A DNA stretch of 64,000 nt from Apteryx mantelli. Taxonomy: Eukaryota; Chordata; Aves; Apterygiformes; Apterygidae. Where the stretch lies: positions 41,090,425-41,154,424 of the forward strand of contig NC_090020.1 in the NCBI RefSeq assembly GCF_036417845.1, given 5' to 3'. The notes under the pieces are model-generated. The model saw nothing but the letters and a program-made list of their open reading frames with translations, had not been told where the DNA came from and did no database searches. Below, one piece after another: positions 50,094 to 62,200 of this stretch. Every line of letters starts with the position of its first letter. Positions within the stretch are counted from its first letter, which is position 1. Both the position numbers and the translations under genes were made by a program.

Positions 50094-53000
50094 TTACTCT
50101 GATTACAATACTGAGGAAGCTGTAAAGGCCTCTCATTTGCAGCCTTGATGGATCTGTTCTGTTCTAGACAATGCAGAGACTCTGATCCAGTGTGAGCATT
50201 ACATCAGCCACGTACAGCCAAGTTAGTGCGGTCCTCTGCCTTGATGAATTGGTACAGCTAAGAATCATGTGGCAGATTACATTAAATGTTTTAATCTATG
50301 TCCCTACAATGTGCTATGTTACTCTCTTGTGCCACTTTTACACTAGCATCATTCCGCTAACTTTGCAGTTATTCTTGATTTATACATGTCCAAATGAGAT
50401 TAAAATGAGTCCCAGTGTTGCTGTAAGACATCTTTCTTTTATTTGTGGTACATTCAGTTTATATTTGTAAACATTTCAAGTGCTGGAAAATGGTTAACAT
50501 AAGCTGTGTAAGACTGGTAGTATTGTGTCCTATTACTCTATTATTTAAGGAATACTACAGTGCCAACTCCTGTTGGCATATAACAGAGACGTATTCATCC
50601 TATTTTCTGTATGGATGAGAAACACTGAATAGTATTTTTTGCTCTTTTGCTTTACTTGAAGAATTTAGGGGGCTAGAAAGAGTAACTCGTCTTCCATTTA
50701 ATGCTGGCAAATCTCTGCCTGGCCCAGAATAAGGCTTTCCGATTTTTTGGCTTCTGGTCACAGGAAACACAAAAAGGTGCAGAGGGCTGCTTCTGGAGGA
50801 ACTTAGGGTTTTTTTTGGTTGAGTAATGGTACTGATTATAAGGTGATGGAATTGTAGGTCATCTTTGAAGGAGCCACCATTTTGTTCAGCCAGCAACCTT
50901 GGGGAGCACAAAGGTGTCAAAACACTCTCTGATGTCTGTTGTTGTGTTGGCAATGCTGAAGATGTATATTGCATTAAAACAATGTACAGCAGAAATCTGT
51001 AGTGCAAGTAAGCATGATTAGTTTTAAAATACTTTCAGGCTGATGTGAAAGAATGCAGTTATCTTTCCTACCAAGTTTTTCTTTAGGTGCTTTAGACAAA
51101 AGGGTTTCTCTAAGTTTTCTAGAAAAATTTAACTATCTTGTTAATTTCACTTAAATAACTGTAAAAGAATTTCACTTGAACATTAAATCAGCTGTGGGTT
51201 AATTCCAGTTGAGAGGGATCAAGCTTTCTGTCTTATCAGGATACAGAAAAAGTTATCTGGCTTGCCTTCAGTGCAGTTAAACAGCTTCTGTTTAAACTCT
51301 GTATAAACAGCCTCATAGGGAGTATTTAAAAATAACAGACATATCTGAAAGATCCAATTTTAATATATTCCCATCACTCCATGTATCCTCTAGTGTATGA
51401 CAAGAAGTCCAGTGTTGGCAGTACTTCCAGCTACTTAGTCTGAAATACTTAGAAATGTTTCCTTGTAACTAAATTTGAACTTTTCAAACTCTCTTCCATT
51501 AATGGGAAATTGTAGCTTTCAGCTTCATTTCATTTTATCTGATATTGTTTATTCAACAGACATTTTAAACATGGTGGGGAATGACTTTAATATTTCTTAT
51601 TGTGAGGTCATAGTATCTCGCAGCCAGACAGAAAAAGCAACATGGTGACAGTGAATTCATTGTCTTTTAGGATTTAGCATAATGAAATAATGCAGATATG
51701 AAACTTAATGATTTCCCTTTGCATAAGGCTGATACTTTTGTCTCACATTTCCATGATGGATAGCCTGTTAGAAACCTGGTATTTAGTGCCACTGACATCT
51801 CTCAAGCTTATCTGAAAAATTAGTCCTTAAAGATTAGAGAACGTTAAGGGCAGTTTTTGTGAAGCTCAGCTTTTTCAGAAAGAAAAATTTCTGGAATCTG
51901 TTTGTTCTCCATTGGTATGTTTAGCATTTTGCTTACATCATTCTACTTTTACACAGTGCTCTGAAGTAAATGTTCCTACTCTTCATTGCTTATAGTTAGC
52001 ATCACCTTGAAACTGCAACGGACGTCTCTTAGAAGTAGTCAACTAGATACCACAGAAACAGGAGTTCTGTTTAGATGAAGCTGTGTTAGTGGAAGGATGC
52101 AGAGAAAAAATTTCCCCCAAGCCCACTGCCTCCCCGCCCCCCAAATTATGCTGATTATCATTTATGTAGAAATGCAATAAGAGAAAGAGATAAATATATA
52201 AAACTTGCACATTGCAACTGTGAACTTTTTGTGTGTGGCCTCTCAAATGGAAACAGAAGTGCAGGGTTAGGTGCCCACACTACCGGTGCTAGCCAGGGGC
52301 CTCCAAACGAGCTCTGGTGCTCACAGCCTGCTGAACAAATGGCCACTGACAGTCAGCAGCCAATGAGGAAACACTGCGAGTGTGTTAATCTTAAATCTTT
52401 TCTTTTGGATGTCTCTCACAAAACAGCATCCACAGCCCTGAACCATCTCCTGAAGCTATAACCTTTCTTTCTAAGAACTAGAAGAGGCATTAGGAGCCTT
52501 TTATGACTGTGTTCCTTTAAAACATGGCAGATATCACCAGTAATGTCAGTGCCCTTTTATAGAGTACCTCAGCATTTTCTTGGTCAAATAAACTGCCATC
52601 CTGGGCCACAGGAGACTGAAATCCACACTTCCTATTTCCAGGCAAGTATAAATCAACCACCTCCCTAGCTATCCTGAGGTGGTCTTTCCTCTCTTTAGTC
52701 AATAATTACCTATCTGTGGGATTTAATTGACAGATGAGATAGCTGAAGTTTGGAGTTTTGGTATCTAGATTTTGTCTGTATCCCATTTTGGACATTTGGG
52801 TTTTTTTTAGCTCTGGATCTAGAGGTTTATTGTAATCCTTGCACTGCAGAAGAGGAGCATATAGGGATGCTCTTTGTAGTTGTCTGCCATTTTTTAAGCA
52901 GGCTCTGTGATCTTTCTGATAAGCTGTTTTTCAAGCATTTTTACTTAAACTTTCCTGAGTTAGACTGGTCATCAGCAGCTTTGTAGCTTCTATAATCAAG

Positions 53001-53598
53001 AAAGAAGATTAAGTGATATTATTCATTAAATATCATTACTTCTTCAGCTGTCTGAGTAATCAATGTATTCTTTATCTGTTCAGCTAGCTCCATCTTTTTC
53101 TGTCTTATCTGCGATAAAATGTATTTTGCATTATTTATATGACTGTATTCTTTGATTTGTGCATCTTTCTTATGGAGACAGTGATAAAAATAATCTTTCA
53201 TTTCATCTGAACTTCATGTTTTCCAAATTTGAATGGCTCAGTGTTTTTTTTCAGATGCTTTCCTTCCAATCAAGAGTCTTTGAAGGTATTGATTTTGTTC
53301 TTCCTTAGCCATCTGGCCGTTCACTCTGTATAGTGTATGATCTAATGATCCAGAATTTCTACTAAAATTCTTTTGATTTTTTTTTTAATTTTGCAAGAAC
53401 AGAGTACCAGGAGACTGTAATATTACCATATTTCTGAGAGGTGTAAACAAGGTCATGTTCATAAGAATGGCGTTTGTATTTTGGTGTGTTGGCATGTCTT
53501 TTTTATACATAAGTTCAAATAGGCAAATATAGTCTATTATCTTTTCCATCTTTTTAATTAGTTGATAAATTCATGGGCATTGCGAATCTCATATTGAA

Positions 53599-53765
53599 TC
53601 CGTCAGGGATCAGCAAGGGACAGGAGACTGGGCACGATAACACGACCAGTGGGGCAGGGGCCTCCTGAGCCAGGGCCCAGCCCACCGCCCCTAGCGAGGC
53701 AGCAGGACAGGCTGGGGGGGCAGCCGGGGGCAGCCGCAGCACAGGGTGAGACAGTGGAGGCAGTC
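53599..53765. other. Short GC-rich block of unknown origin
   Basis: About 165 bp of markedly GC-rich, CpG-containing sequence with sharp edges inside AT-rich DNA. It shares AGGACAGGC and GCAGCAGGACAGG wording with the block at 37,972-38,467 (near 38,030), so the two could be related. The minus-strand frame 53,554-53,853 is composition-driven. Confidence 0.4.
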
Positions 53766-53976
53766 TTCTGTTACATGAAACTATGAAATTTTCATGTGAA
53801 AAAATATAAAACACATGGGAACAGTGAAACATGAAAACTCTCCAATTTAACATAAGAGGCTGATATATGGAAGTGTTTTCTGTGTTCTGGCAAACAGCCT
53901 TAATGCTCTAATTTCAAACACATACCAAAAAGATTATTAACCAATCATAACAGGAAGACTGGTGTGCCCTTGTATG

Positions 53977-54059
53977 GATTATGCAAATCACTGCTCAGAG
54001 TAGCAATGTGTATCCTGTAAAATTAATGAAAAGTAACCAGAAAGTGATTATGCAAATCA
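53977..54059 (+). promoter_or_regulatory. Two octamer (POU/OCT) motifs, 69 bp apart
   Basis: GATTATGCAAATCA occurs at 53,977-53,990 and again at 54,046-54,059 in the same orientation. Each contains the perfect octamer ATGCAAAT bound by POU-domain factors. The bases between the copies are not duplicated. A repeated 14-mer in this context suggests an enhancer, but binding is inferred. Confidence 0.4.
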
Positions 54060-56204
54060 GATTCTCAAAATCACTGGTTTACAGAGCAACAACTGAGGGA
54101 GAAATAAGCCAAGTTTGCTTCTACAACCACAAAACATTTCTACTTATTTCTGAGATAATACTATTTCAGTGTAATATAAAATAGCTTTATTTGACATCTT
54201 CTGGTTATATGGGAGAATTTGGGATGAAAAAGCAATTAAACGTGAATCACTTTCTGAAATATTAATCACTGCAGTAATACAAAACCAGACTGAACAATAA
54301 AACACTGCATAAATATTAGTTGAATATAGTCTCTAAGATCCTGAGAAAATCCTGGTTTATTTTGTTGTTGCTGTTTTGAAATACTCTTTTATTAAAAACC
54401 AGGAGTATTCCAGAATAATCTTGCATAATATTTGAATGCACCAGTTACATATATTTGTAAAGTAAATCCAGTGTTTTTTTACGGATTTTTATTTCATTTA
54501 TGCTATTGGTGGAGTAGCCATTCTACATCTGTCTATGGAATGGGTGCAGAGATAGGGTGGTGGGAGAATGTATGGACTTTCATTCAGATTATTTTGCAAT
54601 TAGGATACCTCTGTGTTGGCAGATGATTGTAAGAAACACCTAAGATCTGAATAAGGTATATTCACACATACTCTCCCCTATCTACATGTAAGAGAATTAG
54701 TTCACCTTCCTGCGACAGCACTGCTCCCTTTTCCAAAGCTCTGAGATCTCCATTGTAATTGCAGCAGCTACAGTTCCTAATTACTTTCTGCTCTTATCTG
54801 GTACCAAAACATTTACCTTAGGGCACTTACTTTATCAAATTTAATGAAGCTTTGTTTTTCACACTGAAGGGCTACATGCAATTATTAAATATCAATGAAG
54901 CCAGAGATTAAGAGGAATCTCTGGATAGCCTAGTAGGTAGCCAGCCTTCCTCAACCATGAACTGCCTGACAATATTTTTATGTGGCCAGAAGCCACATGA
55001 AATATAGATTTCAGAGAGCTGAAGGAATGTGGAAGTCCAGCATCAGTTTACAGACTAAGGAGAGGGCTAGGTCTACATTTAACAAGGTATAGAATTGTCT
55101 TTATAACAGTTTATGACAACACAAATGTTGAAATTGCTGGAGAAGACATATAGTCTATTTAATCTTGTCATTTAAAGCTGATGTAAATCTTTTCTTATTT
55201 TGTATTTTCTTGAAATTTCTTGATGCCAAATCAGCTCCTTTCTCAGTTTCCTGAAACTAATGGAATGGTGGCATCCACAATTTTCTGACAAAAATGCAGG
55301 AAGATAAACATCTCTGTGACAGTAATGTAGGAAATGAATATAGAATTTGTTTTCAAGGCAGACACATATTTAAATGTAATATTAGCTCTATCTGCTTCAT
55401 TCAAAATCAATGCTGTAGGATTATCATAATCAAAAACAAATCTTTTCAAAGTAGTTAGCAGTGACTAAGCGAGTATTTTGTGTTTTCAGGATACACATAC
55501 TTGTGCTGCTTTTAAGAGAACAATTGGCTTTGATCTCTTCTGAGGTAAATATTTGTCTCTTATGTTGTTTAGAAATTTTTAAGGCTTGTTTTTTCAACAT
55601 TGTCATTGCTCCAGTGTACCATTAACAAAATTCTTTTATCTTTGTGTGTGGGCATAGTAAACTTATGAGGTTTTCTTTTTTACCAGTGAACTGTTTTCAA
55701 CTTTGAAAGTTCCAAGAATATAGTTTTGACTTAAGCAGCAGGGATATGTAATTTGGGAAAAAGATCTTTTCTTGTTGTTTTATTGCCACCTATTTGTTTT
55801 TTGAAAAGCTGAATACAGAATATCAAAACTGGCTGACACAATTAATTTTCACAATATAAAATGTTCTCTGGGTTTTTTTGCAGATCTTCACATTTTTCAT
55901 TTATCTATGGTGAGTTTGTGTTTGGACCAACTGTGAGAGAGACATATGTACATGTCTGTGCATGATAGAGATACGCACGGCCGGTTATACTTAGCTGGCC
56001 TTATCTTACCTTTGACTGCTTTCCTTGCTCGTTTTCTACTGCTGTAGCTCTGCCAGATTACATTCTTAGATGATTAATCTGTGAGCTGTTTCTAATAACC
56101 ACTATAAGCCATTTCCTTAAAAATTTCTGTTAAGTAAAACAGTAGTCTCACATCCAGGTCTGGGTAAGTATCATATTCTTCACTCACATATAAACAGGAA
56201 ACAC
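54060..56204. other. Intergenic sequence, nothing recognised
   Basis: AT-rich unique sequence; open frames are short and without motifs. Confidence 0.55.
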
Positions 56205-56262
56205 TGGAAACTGGGAGGATTCTAGTTCTGCCACTGAGATATGTGTCATGTGATTCTATCAC
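56205..56262 (+). mobile_element. Short MIR-like SINE fragment
   Basis: GGAGGATTCTAGTTCTGCCA, then CTGAGATATGTGTCATGTGA resembles the MIR core (GGATTC, AGCTCTGCCACTTA, TGTGTGACC). About 60 bp only, so the call is tentative. Confidence 0.45.
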
Positions 56263-59200
56263 TGGTAGAACTTAATTTATTTGATTTACTGTTATACTGT
56301 ATTATCCATTAAAGGATTTGAAATGACTATTGAAGAACTCTAATTTAATTTCCAGTTATTATTTCTGAGGCTTGAATAGGTGAACATGTGGTGCTCAGAG
56401 AACCTTTGATTACAGGGAACAAGAGAGAAACATTGCCATTAAGTATTAAAACTCTGTAAAGGATTTCTAAAATTAGTTTTATATGGAATTTGTGATTGTG
56501 GTGTGGTATATATGATCTGTCTTCAGTATAGTTACATAGCATACAGCTGCTCAAAATTTATACTGATAAAATGTCAGTAACATTTATTATACCACCAATA
56601 TAAGATCTGAGCCACAGATACTTAAGGATACTGAGGCAACAGTTTTCTGTTTTATCTTGCATATAGTTAAATTGCCACAGCATATTCTGATGTTCTGTCT
56701 CCAAACACATTGTTTTCCTATGATTTCCTTTAAATAGTTCTGTATTTGTGGTAGTATTCCCAGGAAGGAGAAGTTCGTTGAATTAATTGTTCATACTTAT
56801 TTATTAGAGAAAATGGTAAAGTCTGGGAAATTTCTTGTAAATCACTTTCCCTTTGTGCCATTGTGCAAATAGCAGAAAATAGTAGATCAGTAGCTCAGTT
56901 GTTCAGCTGAACTTTTCCTAAGCATTAAAATTATAGGAAAAGACTCCATCGTTGTAGTACTTTCCTCCAGCATACTTCCTCTCCCTCCAACTCCATGTCT
57001 CCTGCAATCATACTGTCTTCTGTCTTCCAAGTCACTAAGAAAAATACCTTTGTACTAAGTTGCACAAGGTAAATTAAAATGATGCTATGGTTGTGATTAG
57101 ATACTTATAGTAATAAAGCAAAAATAAGCAGCAAGATTTGCCAAGAATACTAATAATAGGTATAATAGTAGACTATATTTTTCAGAATAGATCAATTAGA
57201 TGGCAAAGTGTACTCAGTAAACCCTGTCCAATTTCCGGCTAGTCAGCCTTGTTTAGTGAAGTTAGTACATTTTCAGCTGAAGTGGCACACTGACAAGATT
57301 TGAATGTTTGTGGTCTGAATATTTTCTCCAGTTTCAAGCTTTAACAAATCAAGACATGACCTAAATGTTATATGATGTTTTTAGCTTAAGCCTTTTTATA
57401 CCGTGTCCTGCTCATTCTTTCTAAAGGCTTTTACACATCCTTTTCCAGCTGGTCAGATTATCCATCTTCCAGTACTAACTGTATAATGCTTTACTGAACC
57501 TGTGCAGAAGTTAAAAAACAGCAAGTATTTGCATATAAGCCTGGATTATGCCCTCTTAAGGAATTTAATTAAATACTGTTGAACTAAGTTTGAAGCTTAA
57601 CTTCCCTCCTTCCTTGTTTTTTCTTTTTTGTGGAAAAGATGTCAGGCAAAACAAGGCATATCTTAGCACAAACCCAGAGTTTATATCTGAGGGTTATGGT
57701 GACTTCAGTGGTTGCTCAACACCCTTCCCATGGTATGAGAAAGGTCTTATACCAAAATAACAGGATTTATATCCTCAACTCAGATCAGCTGAAGCCCTTC
57801 TCCCTGATCACTAACTGGCAGAGCTTTTCAGGTGCTTCCATCCCAGCTCCTTGGGATACAAGGACCCTAATGGAGCAATTCTGTAGGCAGAAGTTCCAGT
57901 TGCCTTGGCATTGTTGAAGTAGCATTCAAGCACAGACAGTGCTGATAGCCACCATTCATAAGGAGCTGCCTGCTCCACACAGCCCTGGACAGTGGACTCT
58001 AATTGAAAAGCCTTCCTCACAGCAGGTTTTCATCTAACCAATCTCAACGCTTTTCAAATATGTGTCAGCTTTTTATTCAATAAACTAAATTTTCTGTCTT
58101 TATTGCGTGCATTCTTTCTCCTTTGCCAATGAAAGGGTTTTTTTCTTTCTAATGTGTAGAGTGAATGTATTATGTATTTTCCCCATGAAAAAAATCTTCA
58201 GAATATGGCAATATATTTATACATACCTGTAACACCGTAGTAGATGAGCATTATTTTGAAAATGTTCTTCAATATCTATTTAAAATAAAGTTAAGAGTTG
58301 CAAACACAACCAAGTGTTTATGTGGGGGATCAGAATATAACATACTGATAGATAATTGTGTCTGAAATTGTGTAATTACTTTTTATTATAAGGGGAACTA
58401 TGTAATACAAAGTATCATATAACTGGCTAGATTATGAGATAAAGAATATAAATGAAACCACAGCCCAGTTACTGAGGGTAATCATAGTTACCCTCAGTCT
58501 TTCCCAGTTTTTTGAGCAGCCTTAGTTTTGAGAGGGCATGAATGGGGCCCAACAAATGCATGTATTGAAACAGCATAGTCTAAAGAAAACCTGAGGAGAA
58601 AAAGTTCTTAAGGTGACTAAATGTTGAAAAGATTATTTGAAGAAAAGAATCCTGAGGTATCTGGTTCCTGTTACTTGAAGGAGAGGAAGGTTGGCTCATG
58701 AGCAGGTGAAGGAGTTTCAGAATGAGTAATTTGCAAAATGTTCTTTGAAAATTTATTTCGTTGTTTTATTTTTGGCAGATAAAGATGAATGAATGAGAAA
58801 GAATGCTTATAGTAAGTCTGTGAAGGAAATGTTGTTAGTGAGTTTGGTTCAGTGAAAACTATAGAATTCTGAATTGGAGCTCATGCTGAAGCATTTACTG
58901 TAAAGAAATGTACGTTTCGCTACTGACTGTGACAGGAGTCAAAAGAAAATCATTTATACATGGAAGACTTCAAAAAATTCTGGGTGGCTGAGAATCAATA
59001 GAAATAATATGTTGATTTTAACAGAGCCATTAGCATTCTGTAAAATAAAAGAGAGATATTCAGTTATTATGAATTTTGGACTTTTGTAACCAAACACTCA
59101 TGAAACTTGAGAGTAAACAAAATGACTTTAGATAATGTGCTTGAAAATATCAATAAATTGCTTAGGAATGTAAAGGAAAGGCAATTCTGTTGTGTATTCT

Positions 59201-62200
59201 ATATCAATGATTGCAGACCGTAAAATGCTGCTATTGTGACAGAGCTTCTAATATGCTACAGCAACAAAGACATTAAACTTAAAGTATAAGCCTACAGAAT
59301 ATAAGCCTACCAAATGGGTCTGAGTTAAGGCTGCCCAAATGTGATAGGCCCCTGGAGCATGGACAGAAGGTTAAGAATTGACCTGAGGACAAGGGCAAGA
59401 AAGCAAAATCATCTACCAGCTGACCTAAAGCTCTTTTCTGTGTGCTGACATGCTCCTTTGTAGATCAGTCACATTGGGAGCTTTATAATATATATTATTC
59501 ATTGATTTACACACTGATTTAACCTTTTCACTACACTAGTGGATTGTGAACTCCTGAAATAGTTCAAATGAATATGAATTGCTGATGATTACATTTAGAC
59601 TGGAAATTAGGTTGAAGTTTCTAGCTGCCAGTATGAAATTTGGGAATGGCAATTCAAACAGGTGGTGAAGCAAAGAGCTAAATTGTTTCAAGATGGAAAT
59701 CTAATAAGTTCAAAGAATGGTTCTTATTTATTCACAAGTCCTGTTGCACTTTATTTATATGTCAGTTAATGAATCCCATGCACCACACATTCGCTATCTG
59801 GCCATAGAGCTAAGAGGACTGTTTTGCCTCCTTGATGCACAGCTTGGCTTCTGTATTTGTTACATGCTTTCTTTTTAAATATCCTTCAGAAGAAACAAAC
59901 TGGGCACAGTTAAATATAGAAATTAGATAGAATGGCCATGGCTCACTGGTGTGTCTTGCTATATATTTAAAATCAAACTTATCATAGGATTTGGAATCTA
60001 GAAATTATTTCACAGGAAAATTCAACTAGGAGTGTTTTGCGATTTTTTTCTTTTCTTTCTTTTTTTTTTACTTGTGTTGGTTGAGTTGCAGTGCACTTCC
60101 TATCATTCTCCAGGCATTTTTACCTAACATTTGTGCATCTACAGGTGCCCAGAGCTTTTATAGCCTCTTGTTCTCTCTTAGTCTCTCGTGTTCTCTTCCT
60201 GGGACATACGGTATCTTTTGAGGCTTTTGTTCTTAAGGAGCTTAATATTTTAGAGGTTACTTGTAAGTGTGGAGGTGATGGCTGAGGAAGAATTATAGGC
60301 TGTGAATTATGTGGGAGAGATCCTTTATACCTTTGGATCCTTCTGGATTTCATTTGTATTTTATCTTTGTCTATGGAGCATGTTATGCTTTATTACCAAG
60401 GTCCTATTTCAGAAAGGTCTAAATGCTCAACCATAGTCAAACCTTTGCTGTATATGATTCTCCTAAGATACAGCTTGCACTGGATGTGTGAATGTATTAT
60501 TCACTTCCTGAAACAACTTCTTGTTTTAAAAAGTATTAAAACTGAAATTTTTGTTGCTATTGTATGGGACCCACCCATGGCTGCTTTGTGTTATTTATAA
60601 CTCTTCTCTAAGTATATAAGATGGGGGCCTGCCCAGATAGTACATATCACCATTTGAACTGGAAATCAGAATGTGAGAAATTGAACTGTGAGAATGTGAC
60701 TGCCATAGAGAGCTTCTAGATTAAATAGACAAATCATAAAAAGGCTAGAAAGGCAAAAGAAAATGCAGAGAAATGAAGTGAATTGCAAGATCATGAAATA
60801 CATTAGAGAGTACAGCCCAAAGCTTCTGACTCCAATACATTATTTACAATACTACTCTGCCTTGACATGGGTGACTCTTGCCATGGTTGAGTCCTCAGTG
60901 CATAATTTCGCCCATGTAAAACTCAGCCACTTAAATATCTCTGTTTGCTGCTTGAGCTCCCAGTTTTCTCTTGACCCACTTGTTCTTTTCCAGATATAGG
61001 TTGCTATTAAACTTGAATGTGTGCACGAAAGAATGTGGAAGTGAATTTGCTATCATGCCTGGCCTTCAGAGTGGAAATGCCATTGTCTTTGACAAATATC
61101 CCTATTTTGCGAAAAAGTTGTGTTTGATTGCTCAGAAGAATACTCTGAGTAATCATGTAGGAATAATGCATAAACTGTCAGCTATGTTTGAATGCAGTAT
61201 CTTGTTACAGCAATGCTGCTCCCTCTGATCCAGTACCTGTACCACAACTTCTTTGCCTTCCCAGATTTAATGACCAAGAATTGCTAGAAATAAATGTGAT
61301 TTCTCACTGTTGAATTGTTATTCCATTTTCCACAGGGTCACCTTTTACTTGTCCTTATTTCTGCTTGAGCCTCTTGTTAGTACAGTGGTATATTCTGAAA
61401 GATTGAAATGACATCTGACACATGCAGAATGCCTTATACCTTGAGGAAGGTATACCGCACTTAGTCTTTCAATGATATTTTTGTGAGGGATTGTTTTAGA
61501 GATGGTGAGATACTAACAAACTGTATCCTTCGCCTTTTGGCCTGACCAAACTTTCTGATGCTTGATCAGTTTAGATTGAGAAATTATTTTTTTATGTCTT
61601 AATAGATTACTGTACATTCAGTATAACCAATCATTTTCAGTTCAAATATGCTTGTAGTTTAAGAAATCAGAAGAATCTTAATGAAAGTGATATGCCTTGT
61701 TTCAAATGAAAAGTGTTCTTATAAAAAAAAAAAAAAACAGGAAAAAAGAATTCCTTTTACTACTGTCATTCCTGTCAGTAGTTTCAGCTAGAAGGTTGTT
61801 TGAAAGTGAAGCCAAAATTTCTATAGAAATAAAAATAAAAAAAAATCAAAAGAGTTTGCTCTGTCTTTCAATCAGTCCTAGTCATCAGATACCCATAGGA
61901 ATGCAATCAGATGAAGTAAAAATAGAAAATAGATGTGAAAGGAAGAACAAAGGAAGTAATATGAATGGAATAAAACAAAATGATTAAAAAAAAGAATAGA
62001 GACATGAGAAGAGCAAGGTATTAAGTAGAAATAAGGGCAAGTAAGAGTAACAGGTGACCCTGTGGAAAATGGAATAGCAATTCAACAGTGATAAATCACA
62101 TTTCTTTCTGGCAATTCTTGATCATTAGATCTTGGAAAGTGAGAAAGTCATGGTAAAGGTACTGGATCAGAGGAAGCAGCATCCTTTTCTCTTCCCTCCC

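Larger units (their letters stand above)
42276..53598. other. Intergenic sequence, gene-free, with a few small repeats
   Basis: About 11.3 kb of AT-rich DNA with the MITE-like remnants at 43,353 and 46,149 and the short tandem repeat at 50,064. Frames at 44,042-44,332, 48,461-48,809 (two overlapping, minus), 50,192-50,470 and 50,600-51,007 (minus, 135 codons) carry no motif I recognise and no credible splice sites at their ends. Confidence 0.55.

Noticed and set aside
57630-58020. Overlapping plus and minus frames as a small gene
   Set aside because: No recognised domain in either translation and no splice or polyadenylation context.
59590-59700. CR1-like segment (TTTAGACTGGAAATTAGG, GGTGGTGAAGC)
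   Set aside because: Two short words in the right order but the sequence between them and the expected terminal repeats are missing.
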